This document shows positions 40,583 to 48,591 of a stretch of DNA of 64,000 nucleotides, piece after piece. The translations under genes and the position numbers were made by a program. The stretch spans positions 208,811 through 272,810 of the forward strand of contig JAWKNW010000005.1 of NCBI GenBank assembly GCA_041391505.1, written 5' to 3'. The number at the start of each line of letters is the position of its first letter. The stretch's first letter is position 1. The notes below the pieces were generated by a model. It had not been told where the DNA came from and did no database searches. It was given only the letters and a program-made list of their open reading frames with translations. The DNA comes from Rhodothermales bacterium. Its GTDB lineage: Bacteria; Bacteroidota; Rhodothermia; Rhodothermales; JAHQVL01.

Positions 40583-41443
40583 TCACTGCCGGCCCTGTTC
40601 CTCCGCCAGCTGATCCAGGTACAGCTTTTCCTGCCCGGCCACGAAGCGCTGAAATCCGACCCGGTCGATGAACGGGTTTTCGGTGGCGCCGGCCTGCTGC
40701 CGTTGCCGCTTGCCGGCCATGTCGTACATCTCGGGGTGCTGCGCCAGGAAGACGTCGGCGTCGATCGACTTCAGCGTGGTGAACGTGCGGGCGTAGCCCT
40801 CGGCGATTTTCGGGTAGCGCGTGTTGCCGAGGAGTTGGACCCCGGGATTGATGCTGGTGCCGCCCACGAACACCACCGTGTAGGTTTTGCCGTCTTCCAG
40901 CACCGGCATCGTCCAGGTCGTGCAGCCTTTGGTGTGGCCGGGGGTCCAGTGCGCCGTCATCACGACGCCGCCGAGGCTCACGGTGTCGCCGTCTTCGAGC
41001 AGGCGGTCGACCTTGACGGGCGTCCAGCCGTCGCCGCCGAGCGCCGAATTGTCGATGCCGCTGGAAATCGCCGCCGCGTCTTCGCCGAGGGCCATGACCC
41101 GGGCGCCGGTCCGTTGCTGCATGTCCGCATGCCCTTCGACATGGTCCCAGTGCGCGTGGCTGGAAAGGATGATCTTGATGTCGGTCAGCGCGAAGCCCAG
41201 TTTTTCGATGTTGGCGCGGAGGCCGGCCTGCATCTCCTTCGACCCCGTGTCCAGGAGGATCAGGCCGTCCGGCGTGTCGATGATATGCGCCGAGATGCCG
41301 GCGGCTCCTACGTAGTAGATGTTGCCGATCACACGAAAGGGCTCGACGGGCTGGCTGCCGGGGCCGCGCAGCTGGGCGGGCGCCGGCATGACGGCCGCAC
41401 ACAGGGCGACGGACGCGAGGACGAGACGGATGGCGGTGCGCAT
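40583..41443 (-). CDS. Subclass B3 metallo-beta-lactamase
   Basis: 286 residues from the ATG at 41443, which yields a signal peptide (MRTAIRLVLASVALCAAVMPAPAQ). Zinc ligands are complete for subclass B3: His96, His98, Asp100, His101 (SSHAHWDH), His170 (PGHTKGCTTW) and His236 (AQHPEMYDM). The region INPGVQLLGNTRYP and the length also fit B3 enzymes such as BJP-1/THIN-B. It would act in the periplasm and may hydrolyse beta-lactams, though some B3-like proteins have other roles. A 15-base tandem repeat lies upstream. It sits inside the sulfur island but is probably unrelated. Confidence 0.87.
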   Translation of the reverse strand: MRTAIRLVLASVALCAAVMPAPAQLRGPGSQPVEPFRVIGNIYYVGAAGISAHIIDTPDGLILLDTGSKEMQAGLRANIEKLGFALTDIKIILSSHAHWDHVEGHADMQQRTGARVMALGEDAAAISSGIDNSALGGDGWTPVKVDRLLEDGDTVSLGGVVMTAHWTPGHTKGCTTWTMPVLEDGKTYTVVFVGGTSINPGVQLLGNTRYPKIAEGYARTFTTLKSIDADVFLAQHPEMYDMAGKRQRQQAGATENPFIDRVGFQRFVAGQEKLYLDQLAEEQGRQ

Positions 41444-41500
41444 GCGGGATTCTATGGGGTTGACGGTAGGAAGGAGGGTTGGGGGCCGATGGCCATGCCC

Positions 41501-41560
41501 AGGATACGACGCTCCAAGATACGATCCCCCAAGATACGACCCCCCAAGATACGACCCCGT
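41501..41560. repeat. Four 15-base tandem repeats
   Basis: Units AGGATACGACGCTCC, AAGATACGATCCCCC, AAGATACGACCCCCC and AAGATACGACCCCGT are perfectly in phase at 15 bases, upstream of the metallo-beta-lactamase start. Confidence 0.85.
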
Positions 41561-41597
41561 AGCGCTCCGCACACCGGGGTGGCGCGGGCGTCGAACG

Positions 41598-42503
41598 TCA
41601 GGCCTCCGTGGCGTAGGCTTCGCTTTCGGCCCGCAGCCGGGCCAGCTCTTCCGACGGGGGACGCCCGAAGAAGCGGCGAAACTCGCGGCTGAATTGGGAT
41701 ACGCTCGCATAACCGACATGGTACGCCGCCTCTCCCACGCCGGCGCCTTCGTGCACCATAAGCGTGCGCGCCCGGTGAAGGCGGATGGCCTTCACATATT
41801 GCAGCGGCGCGTGCGAGGTCACCTCCTTGAAGGCGTTGTGGAACGACGAGACGCTCATGCCGGCGGCTTCGGCCAGCGACGGCACATCCAGCGCGTCGGC
41901 ATAGGAGGTGTGGATCAGGTTGAGCACGTGCGTGATGCGGTGCCTGGGCCCCTGGCGGTGGGCGATGGTGCGAAGGAACGAGCCCTGCGGCCCGTTCAGC
42001 ACATGGTACAGGATCTCCTGGATACACAATGGCCCCAGGATTCGGCTGTCCGTCGGTTGCTCCATGGCGCGGACCAGTCGGATGGCGGCATCGAACAGCA
42101 CATCCGGCGCCGTGGAGGCGCAGATGCCGGTCTGGAGCGGCCCCGGCGCCTCGGCGCGCTCGTCCATCTCGAGGAGCAGCCGCCCCAGCGCCGCCGGCTC
42201 GAGCGCCACGGCCAGCGAAAGAAACGGCGATTCGGGGGAGGCGAGGCGGACCTGCGAGTGCACCGGAAGCGTCGCGGAGAGAATGAGGTAGCGCTGGGCG
42301 TCGTACGTGTATTCCTTGCCTGCCAGGTAAGATTGCTTCCGGCCCTGCGCCACCAGGATGAGCGCCGGCTCGTACACCGCGGCCTCGATGGAGGTCGGCC
42401 GGCTGGCCCGGTAGAGCGATACGCCCTGGATGGGCGATGCCGTCCTGCCGTCGCGGGATACCCGGCGGGCGATCAGGCCGGCCAGTTCGGCGGCTCGTTC
42501 CAT
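41598..42503 (-). CDS. AraC-family transcription regulator
   Basis: 301 residues. The N-terminal half is the AraC_N type (PALILVAQGRKQSYLAGKEYTYDAQRYLILSA). The C-terminal half has two helix-turn-helix motifs: PSLAEAAGMSVSSFHNAFKEVT and GVGEAAYHVGYASVSQFSREFRRFFG. It is divergent from the aldo/keto reductase gene, an arrangement common for this regulator type, so it probably controls that gene in response to a small ligand or aldehyde. Confidence 0.92.
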   Translation of the reverse strand: MERAAELAGLIARRVSRDGRTASPIQGVSLYRASRPTSIEAAVYEPALILVAQGRKQSYLAGKEYTYDAQRYLILSATLPVHSQVRLASPESPFLSLAVALEPAALGRLLLEMDERAEAPGPLQTGICASTAPDVLFDAAIRLVRAMEQPTDSRILGPLCIQEILYHVLNGPQGSFLRTIAHRQGPRHRITHVLNLIHTSYADALDVPSLAEAAGMSVSSFHNAFKEVTSHAPLQYVKAIRLHRARTLMVHEGAGVGEAAYHVGYASVSQFSREFRRFFGRPPSEELARLRAESEAYATEA

Positions 42504-42659
42504 CGTGTGATGCCTCTCCGGTCAGTCCGGTGTGCGTTTTGATTGTCCGGCATGGTGTAGAATCAGGCAAGATATATGGAGAAATAGATCTGTAGTTCCA
42601 CGGTTGAATCCGGTATTATGCATGCCATCGCATTGTATCAACCGAAGACCACCTGCACC

Positions 42660-43640
42660 ATGAAACAGGATCAGATCCCCGTGCCGCGACGCCGGCTCGG
42701 GCATAGCCACGCGGACATCTCCGCCCTCGGCCTCGGCTGCATGGGCATGTCGGAGTTTTACGAGGGGCGGGATGAGGCCGAGTCCGTCGCGACCATCCAC
42801 CGGGCGCTCGACCTGGGCGTCAACCTGCTCGACACGGCCGACATGTACGGGCCGTTCGTCAACGAGGAGCTGCTGGGCCGCGCCATCGCCGGCCGGCGCG
42901 ACGACGCCTTCGTGGCCACCAAGTTCGGCAATATTCGCGGCCCGAAAGGCGAATGGCTGGGCATCAGCGGCCGGCCCGATTACGTGCGGATGTGCTGCGA
43001 TGCCTCGCTGAAACGACTGGGCACCGACCATATCGACCTCTACTATCAGCACCGGGTGGACCGGAATACGCCGATCGAGGATACCGTCGGCGCCATGGCG
43101 GACCTCGTCCGCGCCGGCAAGGTCCGCTACCTCGGGCTCTCCGAGGCGGATCCGGACACCATCCGTCGCGCGCATGCGGTGCATCCCATCTCGGCGCTGC
43201 AAACGGAGTACTCGCTCTGGAGCCGCGACGTGACGGAAGGTCCGGTGCTCGATACCGTGCGTGAACTGGGGATCACGTTCGTGGCCTACAGTCCGCTCGG
43301 CCGCGGTTTTCTCACCGGCCGTTTTGCCACGGCGGACGACCTCCCGGAAGGCGACTGGCGCCGGCTGAACCCCCGTTTCCAGGACGAAAACTTCCGGAAG
43401 AACCAGGCGCTCTCCGAGGCGATCACGGCGATGGCCGCCGGCAAGGGATGCACGCCGGCCCAGCTGGCGATCGCCTGGGTACTCGCGCAGGGCGACGATA
43501 TCGTGCCGATTCCCGGCACCAAGAGGCGGACGTATCTCGAACAGAACATCGGGGCGCTGTCCGTCACGCTGACGGCGGCCGACCTGGCCGCGCTGGAAGC
43601 CATCGCCCCGCGGGGCGTCGCCGCCGGCAACCGCTACTGA
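42660..43640 (+). CDS. Aldo/keto reductase
   Basis: 326 residues from the ATG at 42660; an upstream in-frame ATG at 42618 would add 14 residues. TIM-barrel NADPH-dependent reductase of the AKR13 type: RRLGHSHADISALGLGCMGMSEFY, LDTADMYGPFVNEELLG (catalytic Asp and Tyr), VATKFGN (Lys), DLYYQHRVD (His), then AYSPLGRGFLTGRF and PIPGTKRRTYLEQN. It reduces aldehydes or ketones. Divergent from an AraC regulator and followed by a good terminator. Confidence 0.92.
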   Translation: MKQDQIPVPRRRLGHSHADISALGLGCMGMSEFYEGRDEAESVATIHRALDLGVNLLDTADMYGPFVNEELLGRAIAGRRDDAFVATKFGNIRGPKGEWLGISGRPDYVRMCCDASLKRLGTDHIDLYYQHRVDRNTPIEDTVGAMADLVRAGKVRYLGLSEADPDTIRRAHAVHPISALQTEYSLWSRDVTEGPVLDTVRELGITFVAYSPLGRGFLTGRFATADDLPEGDWRRLNPRFQDENFRKNQALSEAITAMAAGKGCTPAQLAIAWVLAQGDDIVPIPGTKRRTYLEQNIGALSVTLTAADLAALEAIAPRGVAAGNRY

Positions 43641-43696
43641 CCTGCCGTGAGACTGTCATCACGTCCATCTATTCGTTAGATTGACGCCGAGGGGAC

Positions 43697-43731
43697 GGCA
43701 GCCCGGCGCGCGTCGGGCTGCCGGCCTTTTC
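43697..43731 (+). terminator. Intrinsic terminator after aldo/keto reductase
   Basis: GGCAGCCCG, an 8-base loop and CGGGCTGCC, followed by GGCCTTTTCT. It lies about 55 bases after the stop codon and before the TorD-like gene. Confidence 0.65.
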
Positions 43732-43780
43732 TCCCGACGGGGACGGATCCCCGTCCGGTGGATCCATCCGGTGAGGTTTC

Positions 43781-44755
43781 ATGAATGCAGATGCGATGGA
43801 ACGGGCGAGGAGCCTGGCGTACGACGTCCTGGGGCGATGGCTGTCCGGTGCCGTTGACGAGGCCCTCTGGCAGGATATGCGCGGGCTCTTCTGGCAGGAC
43901 GCCGACGCGGCGTTCAACGAAGACGAGGAGGCCGCGCGGTACCAGCGTTTTATCGGCTTCAATGTGCTGCCCTTCGCGAGTGTGTACCTCGAGGCCGAGG
44001 GGCAGCTCGGCGGCCGCGTCTCGACGGAGGCGCTCGATCACTACGCCGCGTCGGGGTTCACGCCGCCCGCCGATGCGCCGGCGCCCGACCATGTGGCCGT
44101 CGAGCTGGCGTTCATGAGCCGCCTCAGCGCCTTCAGGGCCGAAGCGCTGAAGGCCGGGGCCCAGCCGGCGGCGGACCGCTGGGGCGAGCGTCTGCAGGCG
44201 TTTATGACCGACCACGTCCTCCACTGGATGCCCATCTTTCTCCTCTCGCTGCGCCGGCAGGAAGACGACCGCTACGCCGTGCTGGCCGACATGCTGCTGG
44301 AGGTGGTGCTGGATCATCATGCCGCGCTGCCGCCCGTCTCCCCGGCGGCGCAGGCCCGGCCCGAGGCGCCGGACCTCATGGCGCGTCCCGAAACCACCCT
44401 CAAGGACATCGCGGTCTATGTCACCCGCCCGGTCTGGTCCGGCCTTTTTGTGGCGCGGGACGACATCGGCCGGCTGGGCCGCACGCTGGGCGCCCCGATC
44501 GGGTTCGGCGATCGCGGCCAGATCATGACCAACCTGTTTCGTTCGGCCGTTTCCTACGACCGGCTGAACGCGCTGCTCGATGCGCTCCGGTATCTGGTCG
44601 ACAGCCAGCGCTTCGCGCTGGAAGCCATCTCGGAAGCCTACCCGACGCAGGGCGTTGCCGACGCCGTCACGCCGTGGGTCGAACGCCTCCGCGGCACCTC
44701 CCGGCTCATCGATGCGCTGGCCTCGGGCGCGCGGCAACTGGAGCAGGGGGGGTAG
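43781..44755 (+). CDS. TorD/DmsD-family molybdoenzyme chaperone
   Basis: 324 residues, all helical. N-terminal ERARSLAYDVLGRWLSGAVDEALWQDMRGLFW and EDEEAARYQRFIGFNVLPFASVYLEAEGQLGG fit the TorD/DmsD fold, as does FMTDHVLHWMPIFLLSLRR near 140-160. TorD proteins bind apo-molybdoenzymes during cofactor insertion. At 324 residues it is longer than classical TorD (~200), with a C-terminal extension. Its partner is probably the molybdoenzyme at 35263-38280. A weak relative of the sulfur operator (TGTCATCACGTCC, 43664-43676) lies upstream. Confidence 0.75.
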   Translation: MNADAMERARSLAYDVLGRWLSGAVDEALWQDMRGLFWQDADAAFNEDEEAARYQRFIGFNVLPFASVYLEAEGQLGGRVSTEALDHYAASGFTPPADAPAPDHVAVELAFMSRLSAFRAEALKAGAQPAADRWGERLQAFMTDHVLHWMPIFLLSLRRQEDDRYAVLADMLLEVVLDHHAALPPVSPAAQARPEAPDLMARPETTLKDIAVYVTRPVWSGLFVARDDIGRLGRTLGAPIGFGDRGQIMTNLFRSAVSYDRLNALLDALRYLVDSQRFALEAISEAYPTQGVADAVTPWVERLRGTSRLIDALASGARQLEQGG

Positions 44756-44813
44756 CCGGCACGATCGTCCGTCGACGCGGGCCTCAATGTGGCGCCTCGC
44801 CATCTTGCGGCGA

Positions 44814-46547
44814 TCAGTCGGTCAACGTCGCCGCCGGCTCCTCCGCCCCGATCCCGTACGGCTCGTTTTCCGGTAAACCCTGGATGCGGCGCACGGCCCG
44901 ATAGGGGCTGAGGAGGATATGATCCCGACCGATGCGATCGGCCAGTCCGGAGCGCTGGAGCACGCCTTCCACCGATCCGTGGAGTCCCGTGAAGTACATC
45001 TCGATCTCGTGCCGGCTCAGGTTTTCCAGGATGCTGAAGAGCGCCGAAACGGCGGTCGTGTCGAGGTCGTTGACCGAGCTTGCGTCGATCACGACGGCCC
45101 GGATCCGGTGCGACGCGGGATCGCACTTGGAGAGGATGAGATCTTTCAGGAAGTCGGCGTTCGCATACGAAAACGAGGCGTCGACGCGGAGGATGAGGAT
45201 GCCCTCGATCTCGGTCGCCTCCGGATAGAGGTCCACGTCGCGGAACGAACGCGTGCCGGGGAGGTGGCCGAGGATGGCGAAGTTGGGCCGGCTGATGCGG
45301 TACATGATGGCGACGACTGACGCCGCGATGCCCACCAGGATGCCGGGCTCCAGCCCGAAAACGAGCGTCACCAGAAACGTCATCACTGCCAGGTGCCCGT
45401 CGGTGCGCTTCATCCGGTAGAGATGACGAAGCTCCTTCACGTTGATCATCCCGAAGGCCGCCACCATGATGATGGACGCCAGGATGGGGATGGGCAGGTA
45501 GTAGAGGAGCGGGGTCAGCACCAGCAGCGTCAGCACGATGAGGGAAGCCGCCACGGCGTTCGAGGCCCGGGTTTTGCCGCCAGACTGCTCGTTGACCGCC
45601 GTCCGGCTAAAGCTGCCCGAGATGGGGTAACTCTGGAAGAAGCTGCCGGCGATGTTCGCCAGCCCCAGCGCGAACAATTCCTGGTTCGGCTTGATCGTGT
45701 AGTTGTGCCGCGCCGCGAAGGCCTTGCCGAGCGATCCGACGTTGGTAAACTGGATCAGCGCCAGCATCAGAGCCGTCGGCGCCAGCGTCTTGAAGGCGAC
45801 CCAGTCCACGACGGGCAGCGCGAAGTGGGGCAGCCCGACCGGGATCGACCCGACGATCGCCACGCCGTAGCGGTCCAGCCGGAGCGCCCAGGTCAGGATC
45901 GTGGCGGCGACCACGACCAGCAGCGCCGTGGGGATCTTGCGCCACCTGTGCAGAATGATGAGCAGGAAGGCGCCGCACAACCCGATCAGGAGCGACAGCA
46001 TGTGCGTCTCCCGGATGTGGCGCGCGGCGTCGTACAGGATGTCGTAGATGTACTGGCTCCGCCTCAGTTCGAGCCCCAGGATATTGGACAGCTGGCTGAA
46101 GCCGATCATCGCGGCGGCCGCGGAGATAAACCCGAGGATAGCCGGCCGCGACAGCAGGTTGATCAGAAACCCGAGCCGCCCCGCCGCCAGGATGAGGTGG
46201 ATGACGCCGACCATGAAGGCGAACATCAGCGCCAGTTCCACATACCGGTCCGTCCCGGTCTCCGCCATCGCGCTCAGGGCGAAGACCATGATGAGGCTGT
46301 CGATGGCCACGGTGCCCGCCGCGAGGTGGCGCGAGCTGCCGGCGAGGGCGTAAACGAAGAGCGGGACGAGTGAGGCGTAGAGCCCGTAAATAGGCGGCAT
46401 CCCCCCGAGCAGCGCATACGCCATCCCCTGCGGGATCAGCATGATGCCCACCGTCAGCCCCGCCGTGAGGTCGCCGGACAGATTCCGCCTCGCATAGGTC
46501 GCCATGCCGCGCAGGATACGATGTGACTCCAGGTCAGGGAGGCGCAT
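44814..46547 (-). CDS. SulP-family anion transporter with STAS domain (first copy)
   Basis: 577 residues. About 12 membrane spans begin with LSGDLTAGLTVGIMLIPQGMAYALLGGMPPIYGLYAS, the SulP signature. A cytoplasmic STAS domain covers about 440-560 (ILILRVDASFSYANADFLKDL, VVIDASSVNDLDTTAV). SulP proteins carry sulfate, bicarbonate or related anions. Placed 90 bases after the persulfide dioxygenase gene on the same strand, it is a good candidate for removing the sulfate made by the island or for supplying anion balance. Confidence 0.92.
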   Translation of the reverse strand: MRLPDLESHRILRGMATYARRNLSGDLTAGLTVGIMLIPQGMAYALLGGMPPIYGLYASLVPLFVYALAGSSRHLAAGTVAIDSLIMVFALSAMAETGTDRYVELALMFAFMVGVIHLILAAGRLGFLINLLSRPAILGFISAAAAMIGFSQLSNILGLELRRSQYIYDILYDAARHIRETHMLSLLIGLCGAFLLIILHRWRKIPTALLVVVAATILTWALRLDRYGVAIVGSIPVGLPHFALPVVDWVAFKTLAPTALMLALIQFTNVGSLGKAFAARHNYTIKPNQELFALGLANIAGSFFQSYPISGSFSRTAVNEQSGGKTRASNAVAASLIVLTLLVLTPLLYYLPIPILASIIMVAAFGMINVKELRHLYRMKRTDGHLAVMTFLVTLVFGLEPGILVGIAASVVAIMYRISRPNFAILGHLPGTRSFRDVDLYPEATEIEGILILRVDASFSYANADFLKDLILSKCDPASHRIRAVVIDASSVNDLDTTAVSALFSILENLSRHEIEMYFTGLHGSVEGVLQRSGLADRIGRDHILLSPYRAVRRIQGLPENEPYGIGAEEPAATLTD

Positions 46548-46637
46548 GGCGGGATCGCGAGTTAGGGGCCGTCCCCGGCCTGAACCGGGGATCTAAAAAA
46601 AGAGGGTGGCATGGCGACGAGGCCTCCACCCGCATGG

Positions 46638-48077
46638 TTAAAGCACCTCGACCGGTTTGCCTTTTTCTTCCTTGTGGTGCGAGGCCCAGTCCGCATACAT
46701 GCCGTCGACATAGACGACATCGTAGCCGAGCCGGTCGAGCAGCGATGTCGCGGCTGCGGCGCGCGCGCCGCTGCGGCAGTGCACGAGGTAGGTGCCGGTA
46801 TTTTCCAACTCCCCGCTGCGGAGGAGCAGGCGCGTATGTGCGATATTGATCGCGCCGGGCACGTGGCCCTCCTCGAACTCCGCCAGCCGGCGAACGTCGA
46901 GCACTTTCGCCCCCGGGCGCTGCCGCGCCGTTTCGAGGGACCGCGTGTCGATGATCGGCGTCGACGCCAGGTCGAGCGCCGCGAGCTCGGACGCCGGCGC
47001 ATAGCCGACGATGTGGTCGAGCCCGATGCGGATCAGGTTCAGTACGGCTTCGCGCACATCGTCCACCGCATCGACGATCAGATAGATGGCCTGCTCGGGT
47101 TGGACGTACGAGCCGGCGATCGTGTTCAGCGTCTTGCCCATCGGCGCATACAGCGAACCGGCGAGATGGCCTTTCATGAAGGCGTTCGAGTCGGCGCGGG
47201 TATCGAGCACGACGACGTCGTCCCGGCCCGACAGCGCCGCGAGGTCGCCGGCGGAAACGGGCTTCGGGTGCGGAAGGGCGCCCAGCACGCGGGGGCCGGT
47301 CTTGTTTTCGTGTTTCATCCGCGCGAAATACATCGGCGGTTCGGGCTGGCCGTCGAGGATACGCTCCACGAACACGTTCTCGCCCTCCTGCGCCGCCAGG
47401 ATGGAGGCGTTGAAACGGCGTTCGTAGCCTACCGTCGATTCCGGTACGGCGCCGAGGGCCTTGCCGCAGGCGCTGCCGGCGCCGTGACCCGGCCAGATCT
47501 GGAGGTAGTCGGGAAGGTCGAGGAATTCCTGGACCGAGGCGTAGAGCCGCCGCGCGGAAGGCTCCATGGCGCCGGCCTGGCCGGCGGCCGATTCGAGCAG
47601 GTCGGGACGGCCGAGGTCGCCCACAAAAACAAAGTCGCCCGTCGCCATGCCCATCGGCTCGTTGGCGCCGCCGCCGAGATCCGTGATCAGGAAGCTGATA
47701 TGCTCCGGCGTATGGCCGGCGGTGTGCACCACCTCGAACTGGATGTTGCCGATCTTGAACCGGTCCTTGTGCTTCATCGGCCGGAAATCGTACGAACCCT
47801 CCCGGGCCCAGACATATTTCCAGTTGGCGTCGCCCTCGTCCGAGAGGTACAGCGCCACGCCAAGACGCTCCGCGAACTCGCGGGCGCCGGACAGGTAGTC
47901 GGCGTGAATATGCGTCTCCGCGATGGCGACGATGCGAAGGTCCTCGGAGGCGGCCACGTCGATGTATCGGTCGATGTCGCGCATCGGGTCGATCACGATG
48001 GCTTCACCGGTGCGCTGGCATCCGATCAGGTAGCTGTACTGGGCCAGATTGGGTTCGAAGATCTGTCGAAAGAACAT
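46638..48077 (-). CDS. Persulfide dioxygenase-rhodanese fusion (CstB/ETHE1-like)
   Basis: 479 residues. An ETHE1-type metallo-beta-lactamase domain (about 1-250) carries the His/Asp iron site (ETHIHADYLSG, His56, His58, Asp60; then HTAGHTPEHISF). Two rhodanese domains follow. The first (about 270-365) lacks a catalytic Cys; the second (about 375-475) has VHCRSGARA with Cys434. The arrangement matches CstB-like enzymes, which oxidise low-molecular-weight persulfide to sulfite or form thiosulfate. It acts in the cytoplasm and supplies sulfite to the SoeABC-like enzyme. An operator-bearing promoter lies 67-95 bases upstream. Confidence 0.92.
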   Translation of the reverse strand: MFFRQIFEPNLAQYSYLIGCQRTGEAIVIDPMRDIDRYIDVAASEDLRIVAIAETHIHADYLSGAREFAERLGVALYLSDEGDANWKYVWAREGSYDFRPMKHKDRFKIGNIQFEVVHTAGHTPEHISFLITDLGGGANEPMGMATGDFVFVGDLGRPDLLESAAGQAGAMEPSARRLYASVQEFLDLPDYLQIWPGHGAGSACGKALGAVPESTVGYERRFNASILAAQEGENVFVERILDGQPEPPMYFARMKHENKTGPRVLGALPHPKPVSAGDLAALSGRDDVVVLDTRADSNAFMKGHLAGSLYAPMGKTLNTIAGSYVQPEQAIYLIVDAVDDVREAVLNLIRIGLDHIVGYAPASELAALDLASTPIIDTRSLETARQRPGAKVLDVRRLAEFEEGHVPGAINIAHTRLLLRSGELENTGTYLVHCRSGARAAAATSLLDRLGYDVVYVDGMYADWASHHKEEKGKPVEVL

Positions 48078-48143
48078 ACGCTTCTTCTTGTAGTGGGCGC
48101 AACGCCGTCCGACGCACCGGACGTGTCTTGCCTGGTTTATTGG

Positions 48144-48172
48144 AGCATACCTGTCATAACAAGTGGCCAGAA
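48144..48172 (-). promoter_or_regulatory. Promoter/operator of the persulfide dioxygenase gene
   Basis: On the minus strand: -10 TATGCT (48149-48144), 17-base spacer CCACTTGTTATGACAGG, and a poor -35 TTCTGG. The operator ACTTGT-TATG-ACAGGT (48164-48149) differs by two bases from that at 33386-33401. The whole spacer is 15/17 identical between the two promoters. Confidence 0.7.
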
Positions 48173-48203
48173 AAATGGTTCCAGGGGCGATAGGGGCCGG
48201 GAG

Positions 48204-48590
48204 CTAGCACTGATGACCGGTAGTCGAATCGGGGTGGGGGTATGCATCGGCGTCTTCCTCGCGCGGCGACAGGCACTTGAAATCCTTTTCCACGCAGACC
48301 GTGAGCACGCCGGCCTCGCCGAGCGCCACGGCATGCTCCACGCCCACGCGATCGGTGGTGGCGAGTGCATCCAGCACGGAGGGATCGAGTCCGATCGTGA
48401 GGAGGCCGGCCTCGAAGGAGACGGACAGCGGCGAGGCGCCGGCATCGCGCACGAGGAGGCATCGCCAGGCGGCGTCCGGCGCCGGCCCGAACCGGGTGGC
48501 GCCTTCGATGCGGCCCTGGCGTTGCAGGCGGTCCAGCTCGCCCTGGCGAAGCCGCAGCCGGATGCTATCGTCGAGCAGACGAATCTTCAT
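48204..48590 (-). CDS. Small hypothetical protein, DUF7009-like
   Basis: 128 residues. It begins MKIRLLDDSIRLRLRQGELDRLQ, a pattern resembling the DUF7009 family of small uncharacterised proteins (a tentative match from memory). A second half contains LSVSFEAGLLTIGLDPSVLDAL and a Cys-containing tail (VCVEKDFKCLSPREEDADAY). Soluble, no signal. Its start is 2 bases after the stop of the second SulP gene, so it belongs to the minus-strand sulfur operon, but its role is unknown. Confidence 0.6.
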   Translation of the reverse strand: MKIRLLDDSIRLRLRQGELDRLQRQGRIEGATRFGPAPDAAWRCLLVRDAGASPLSVSFEAGLLTIGLDPSVLDALATTDRVGVEHAVALGEAGVLTVCVEKDFKCLSPREEDADAYPHPDSTTGHQC

Positions 48591-48591
48591 G

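Noticed and set aside
46580..46620. Hairpin CCCCGG/CCGGGG with adjacent A run as a terminator
   Set aside because: On the plus strand the run is A, not T; on the minus strand the T run precedes the stem, so it is not an intrinsic terminator in either direction.
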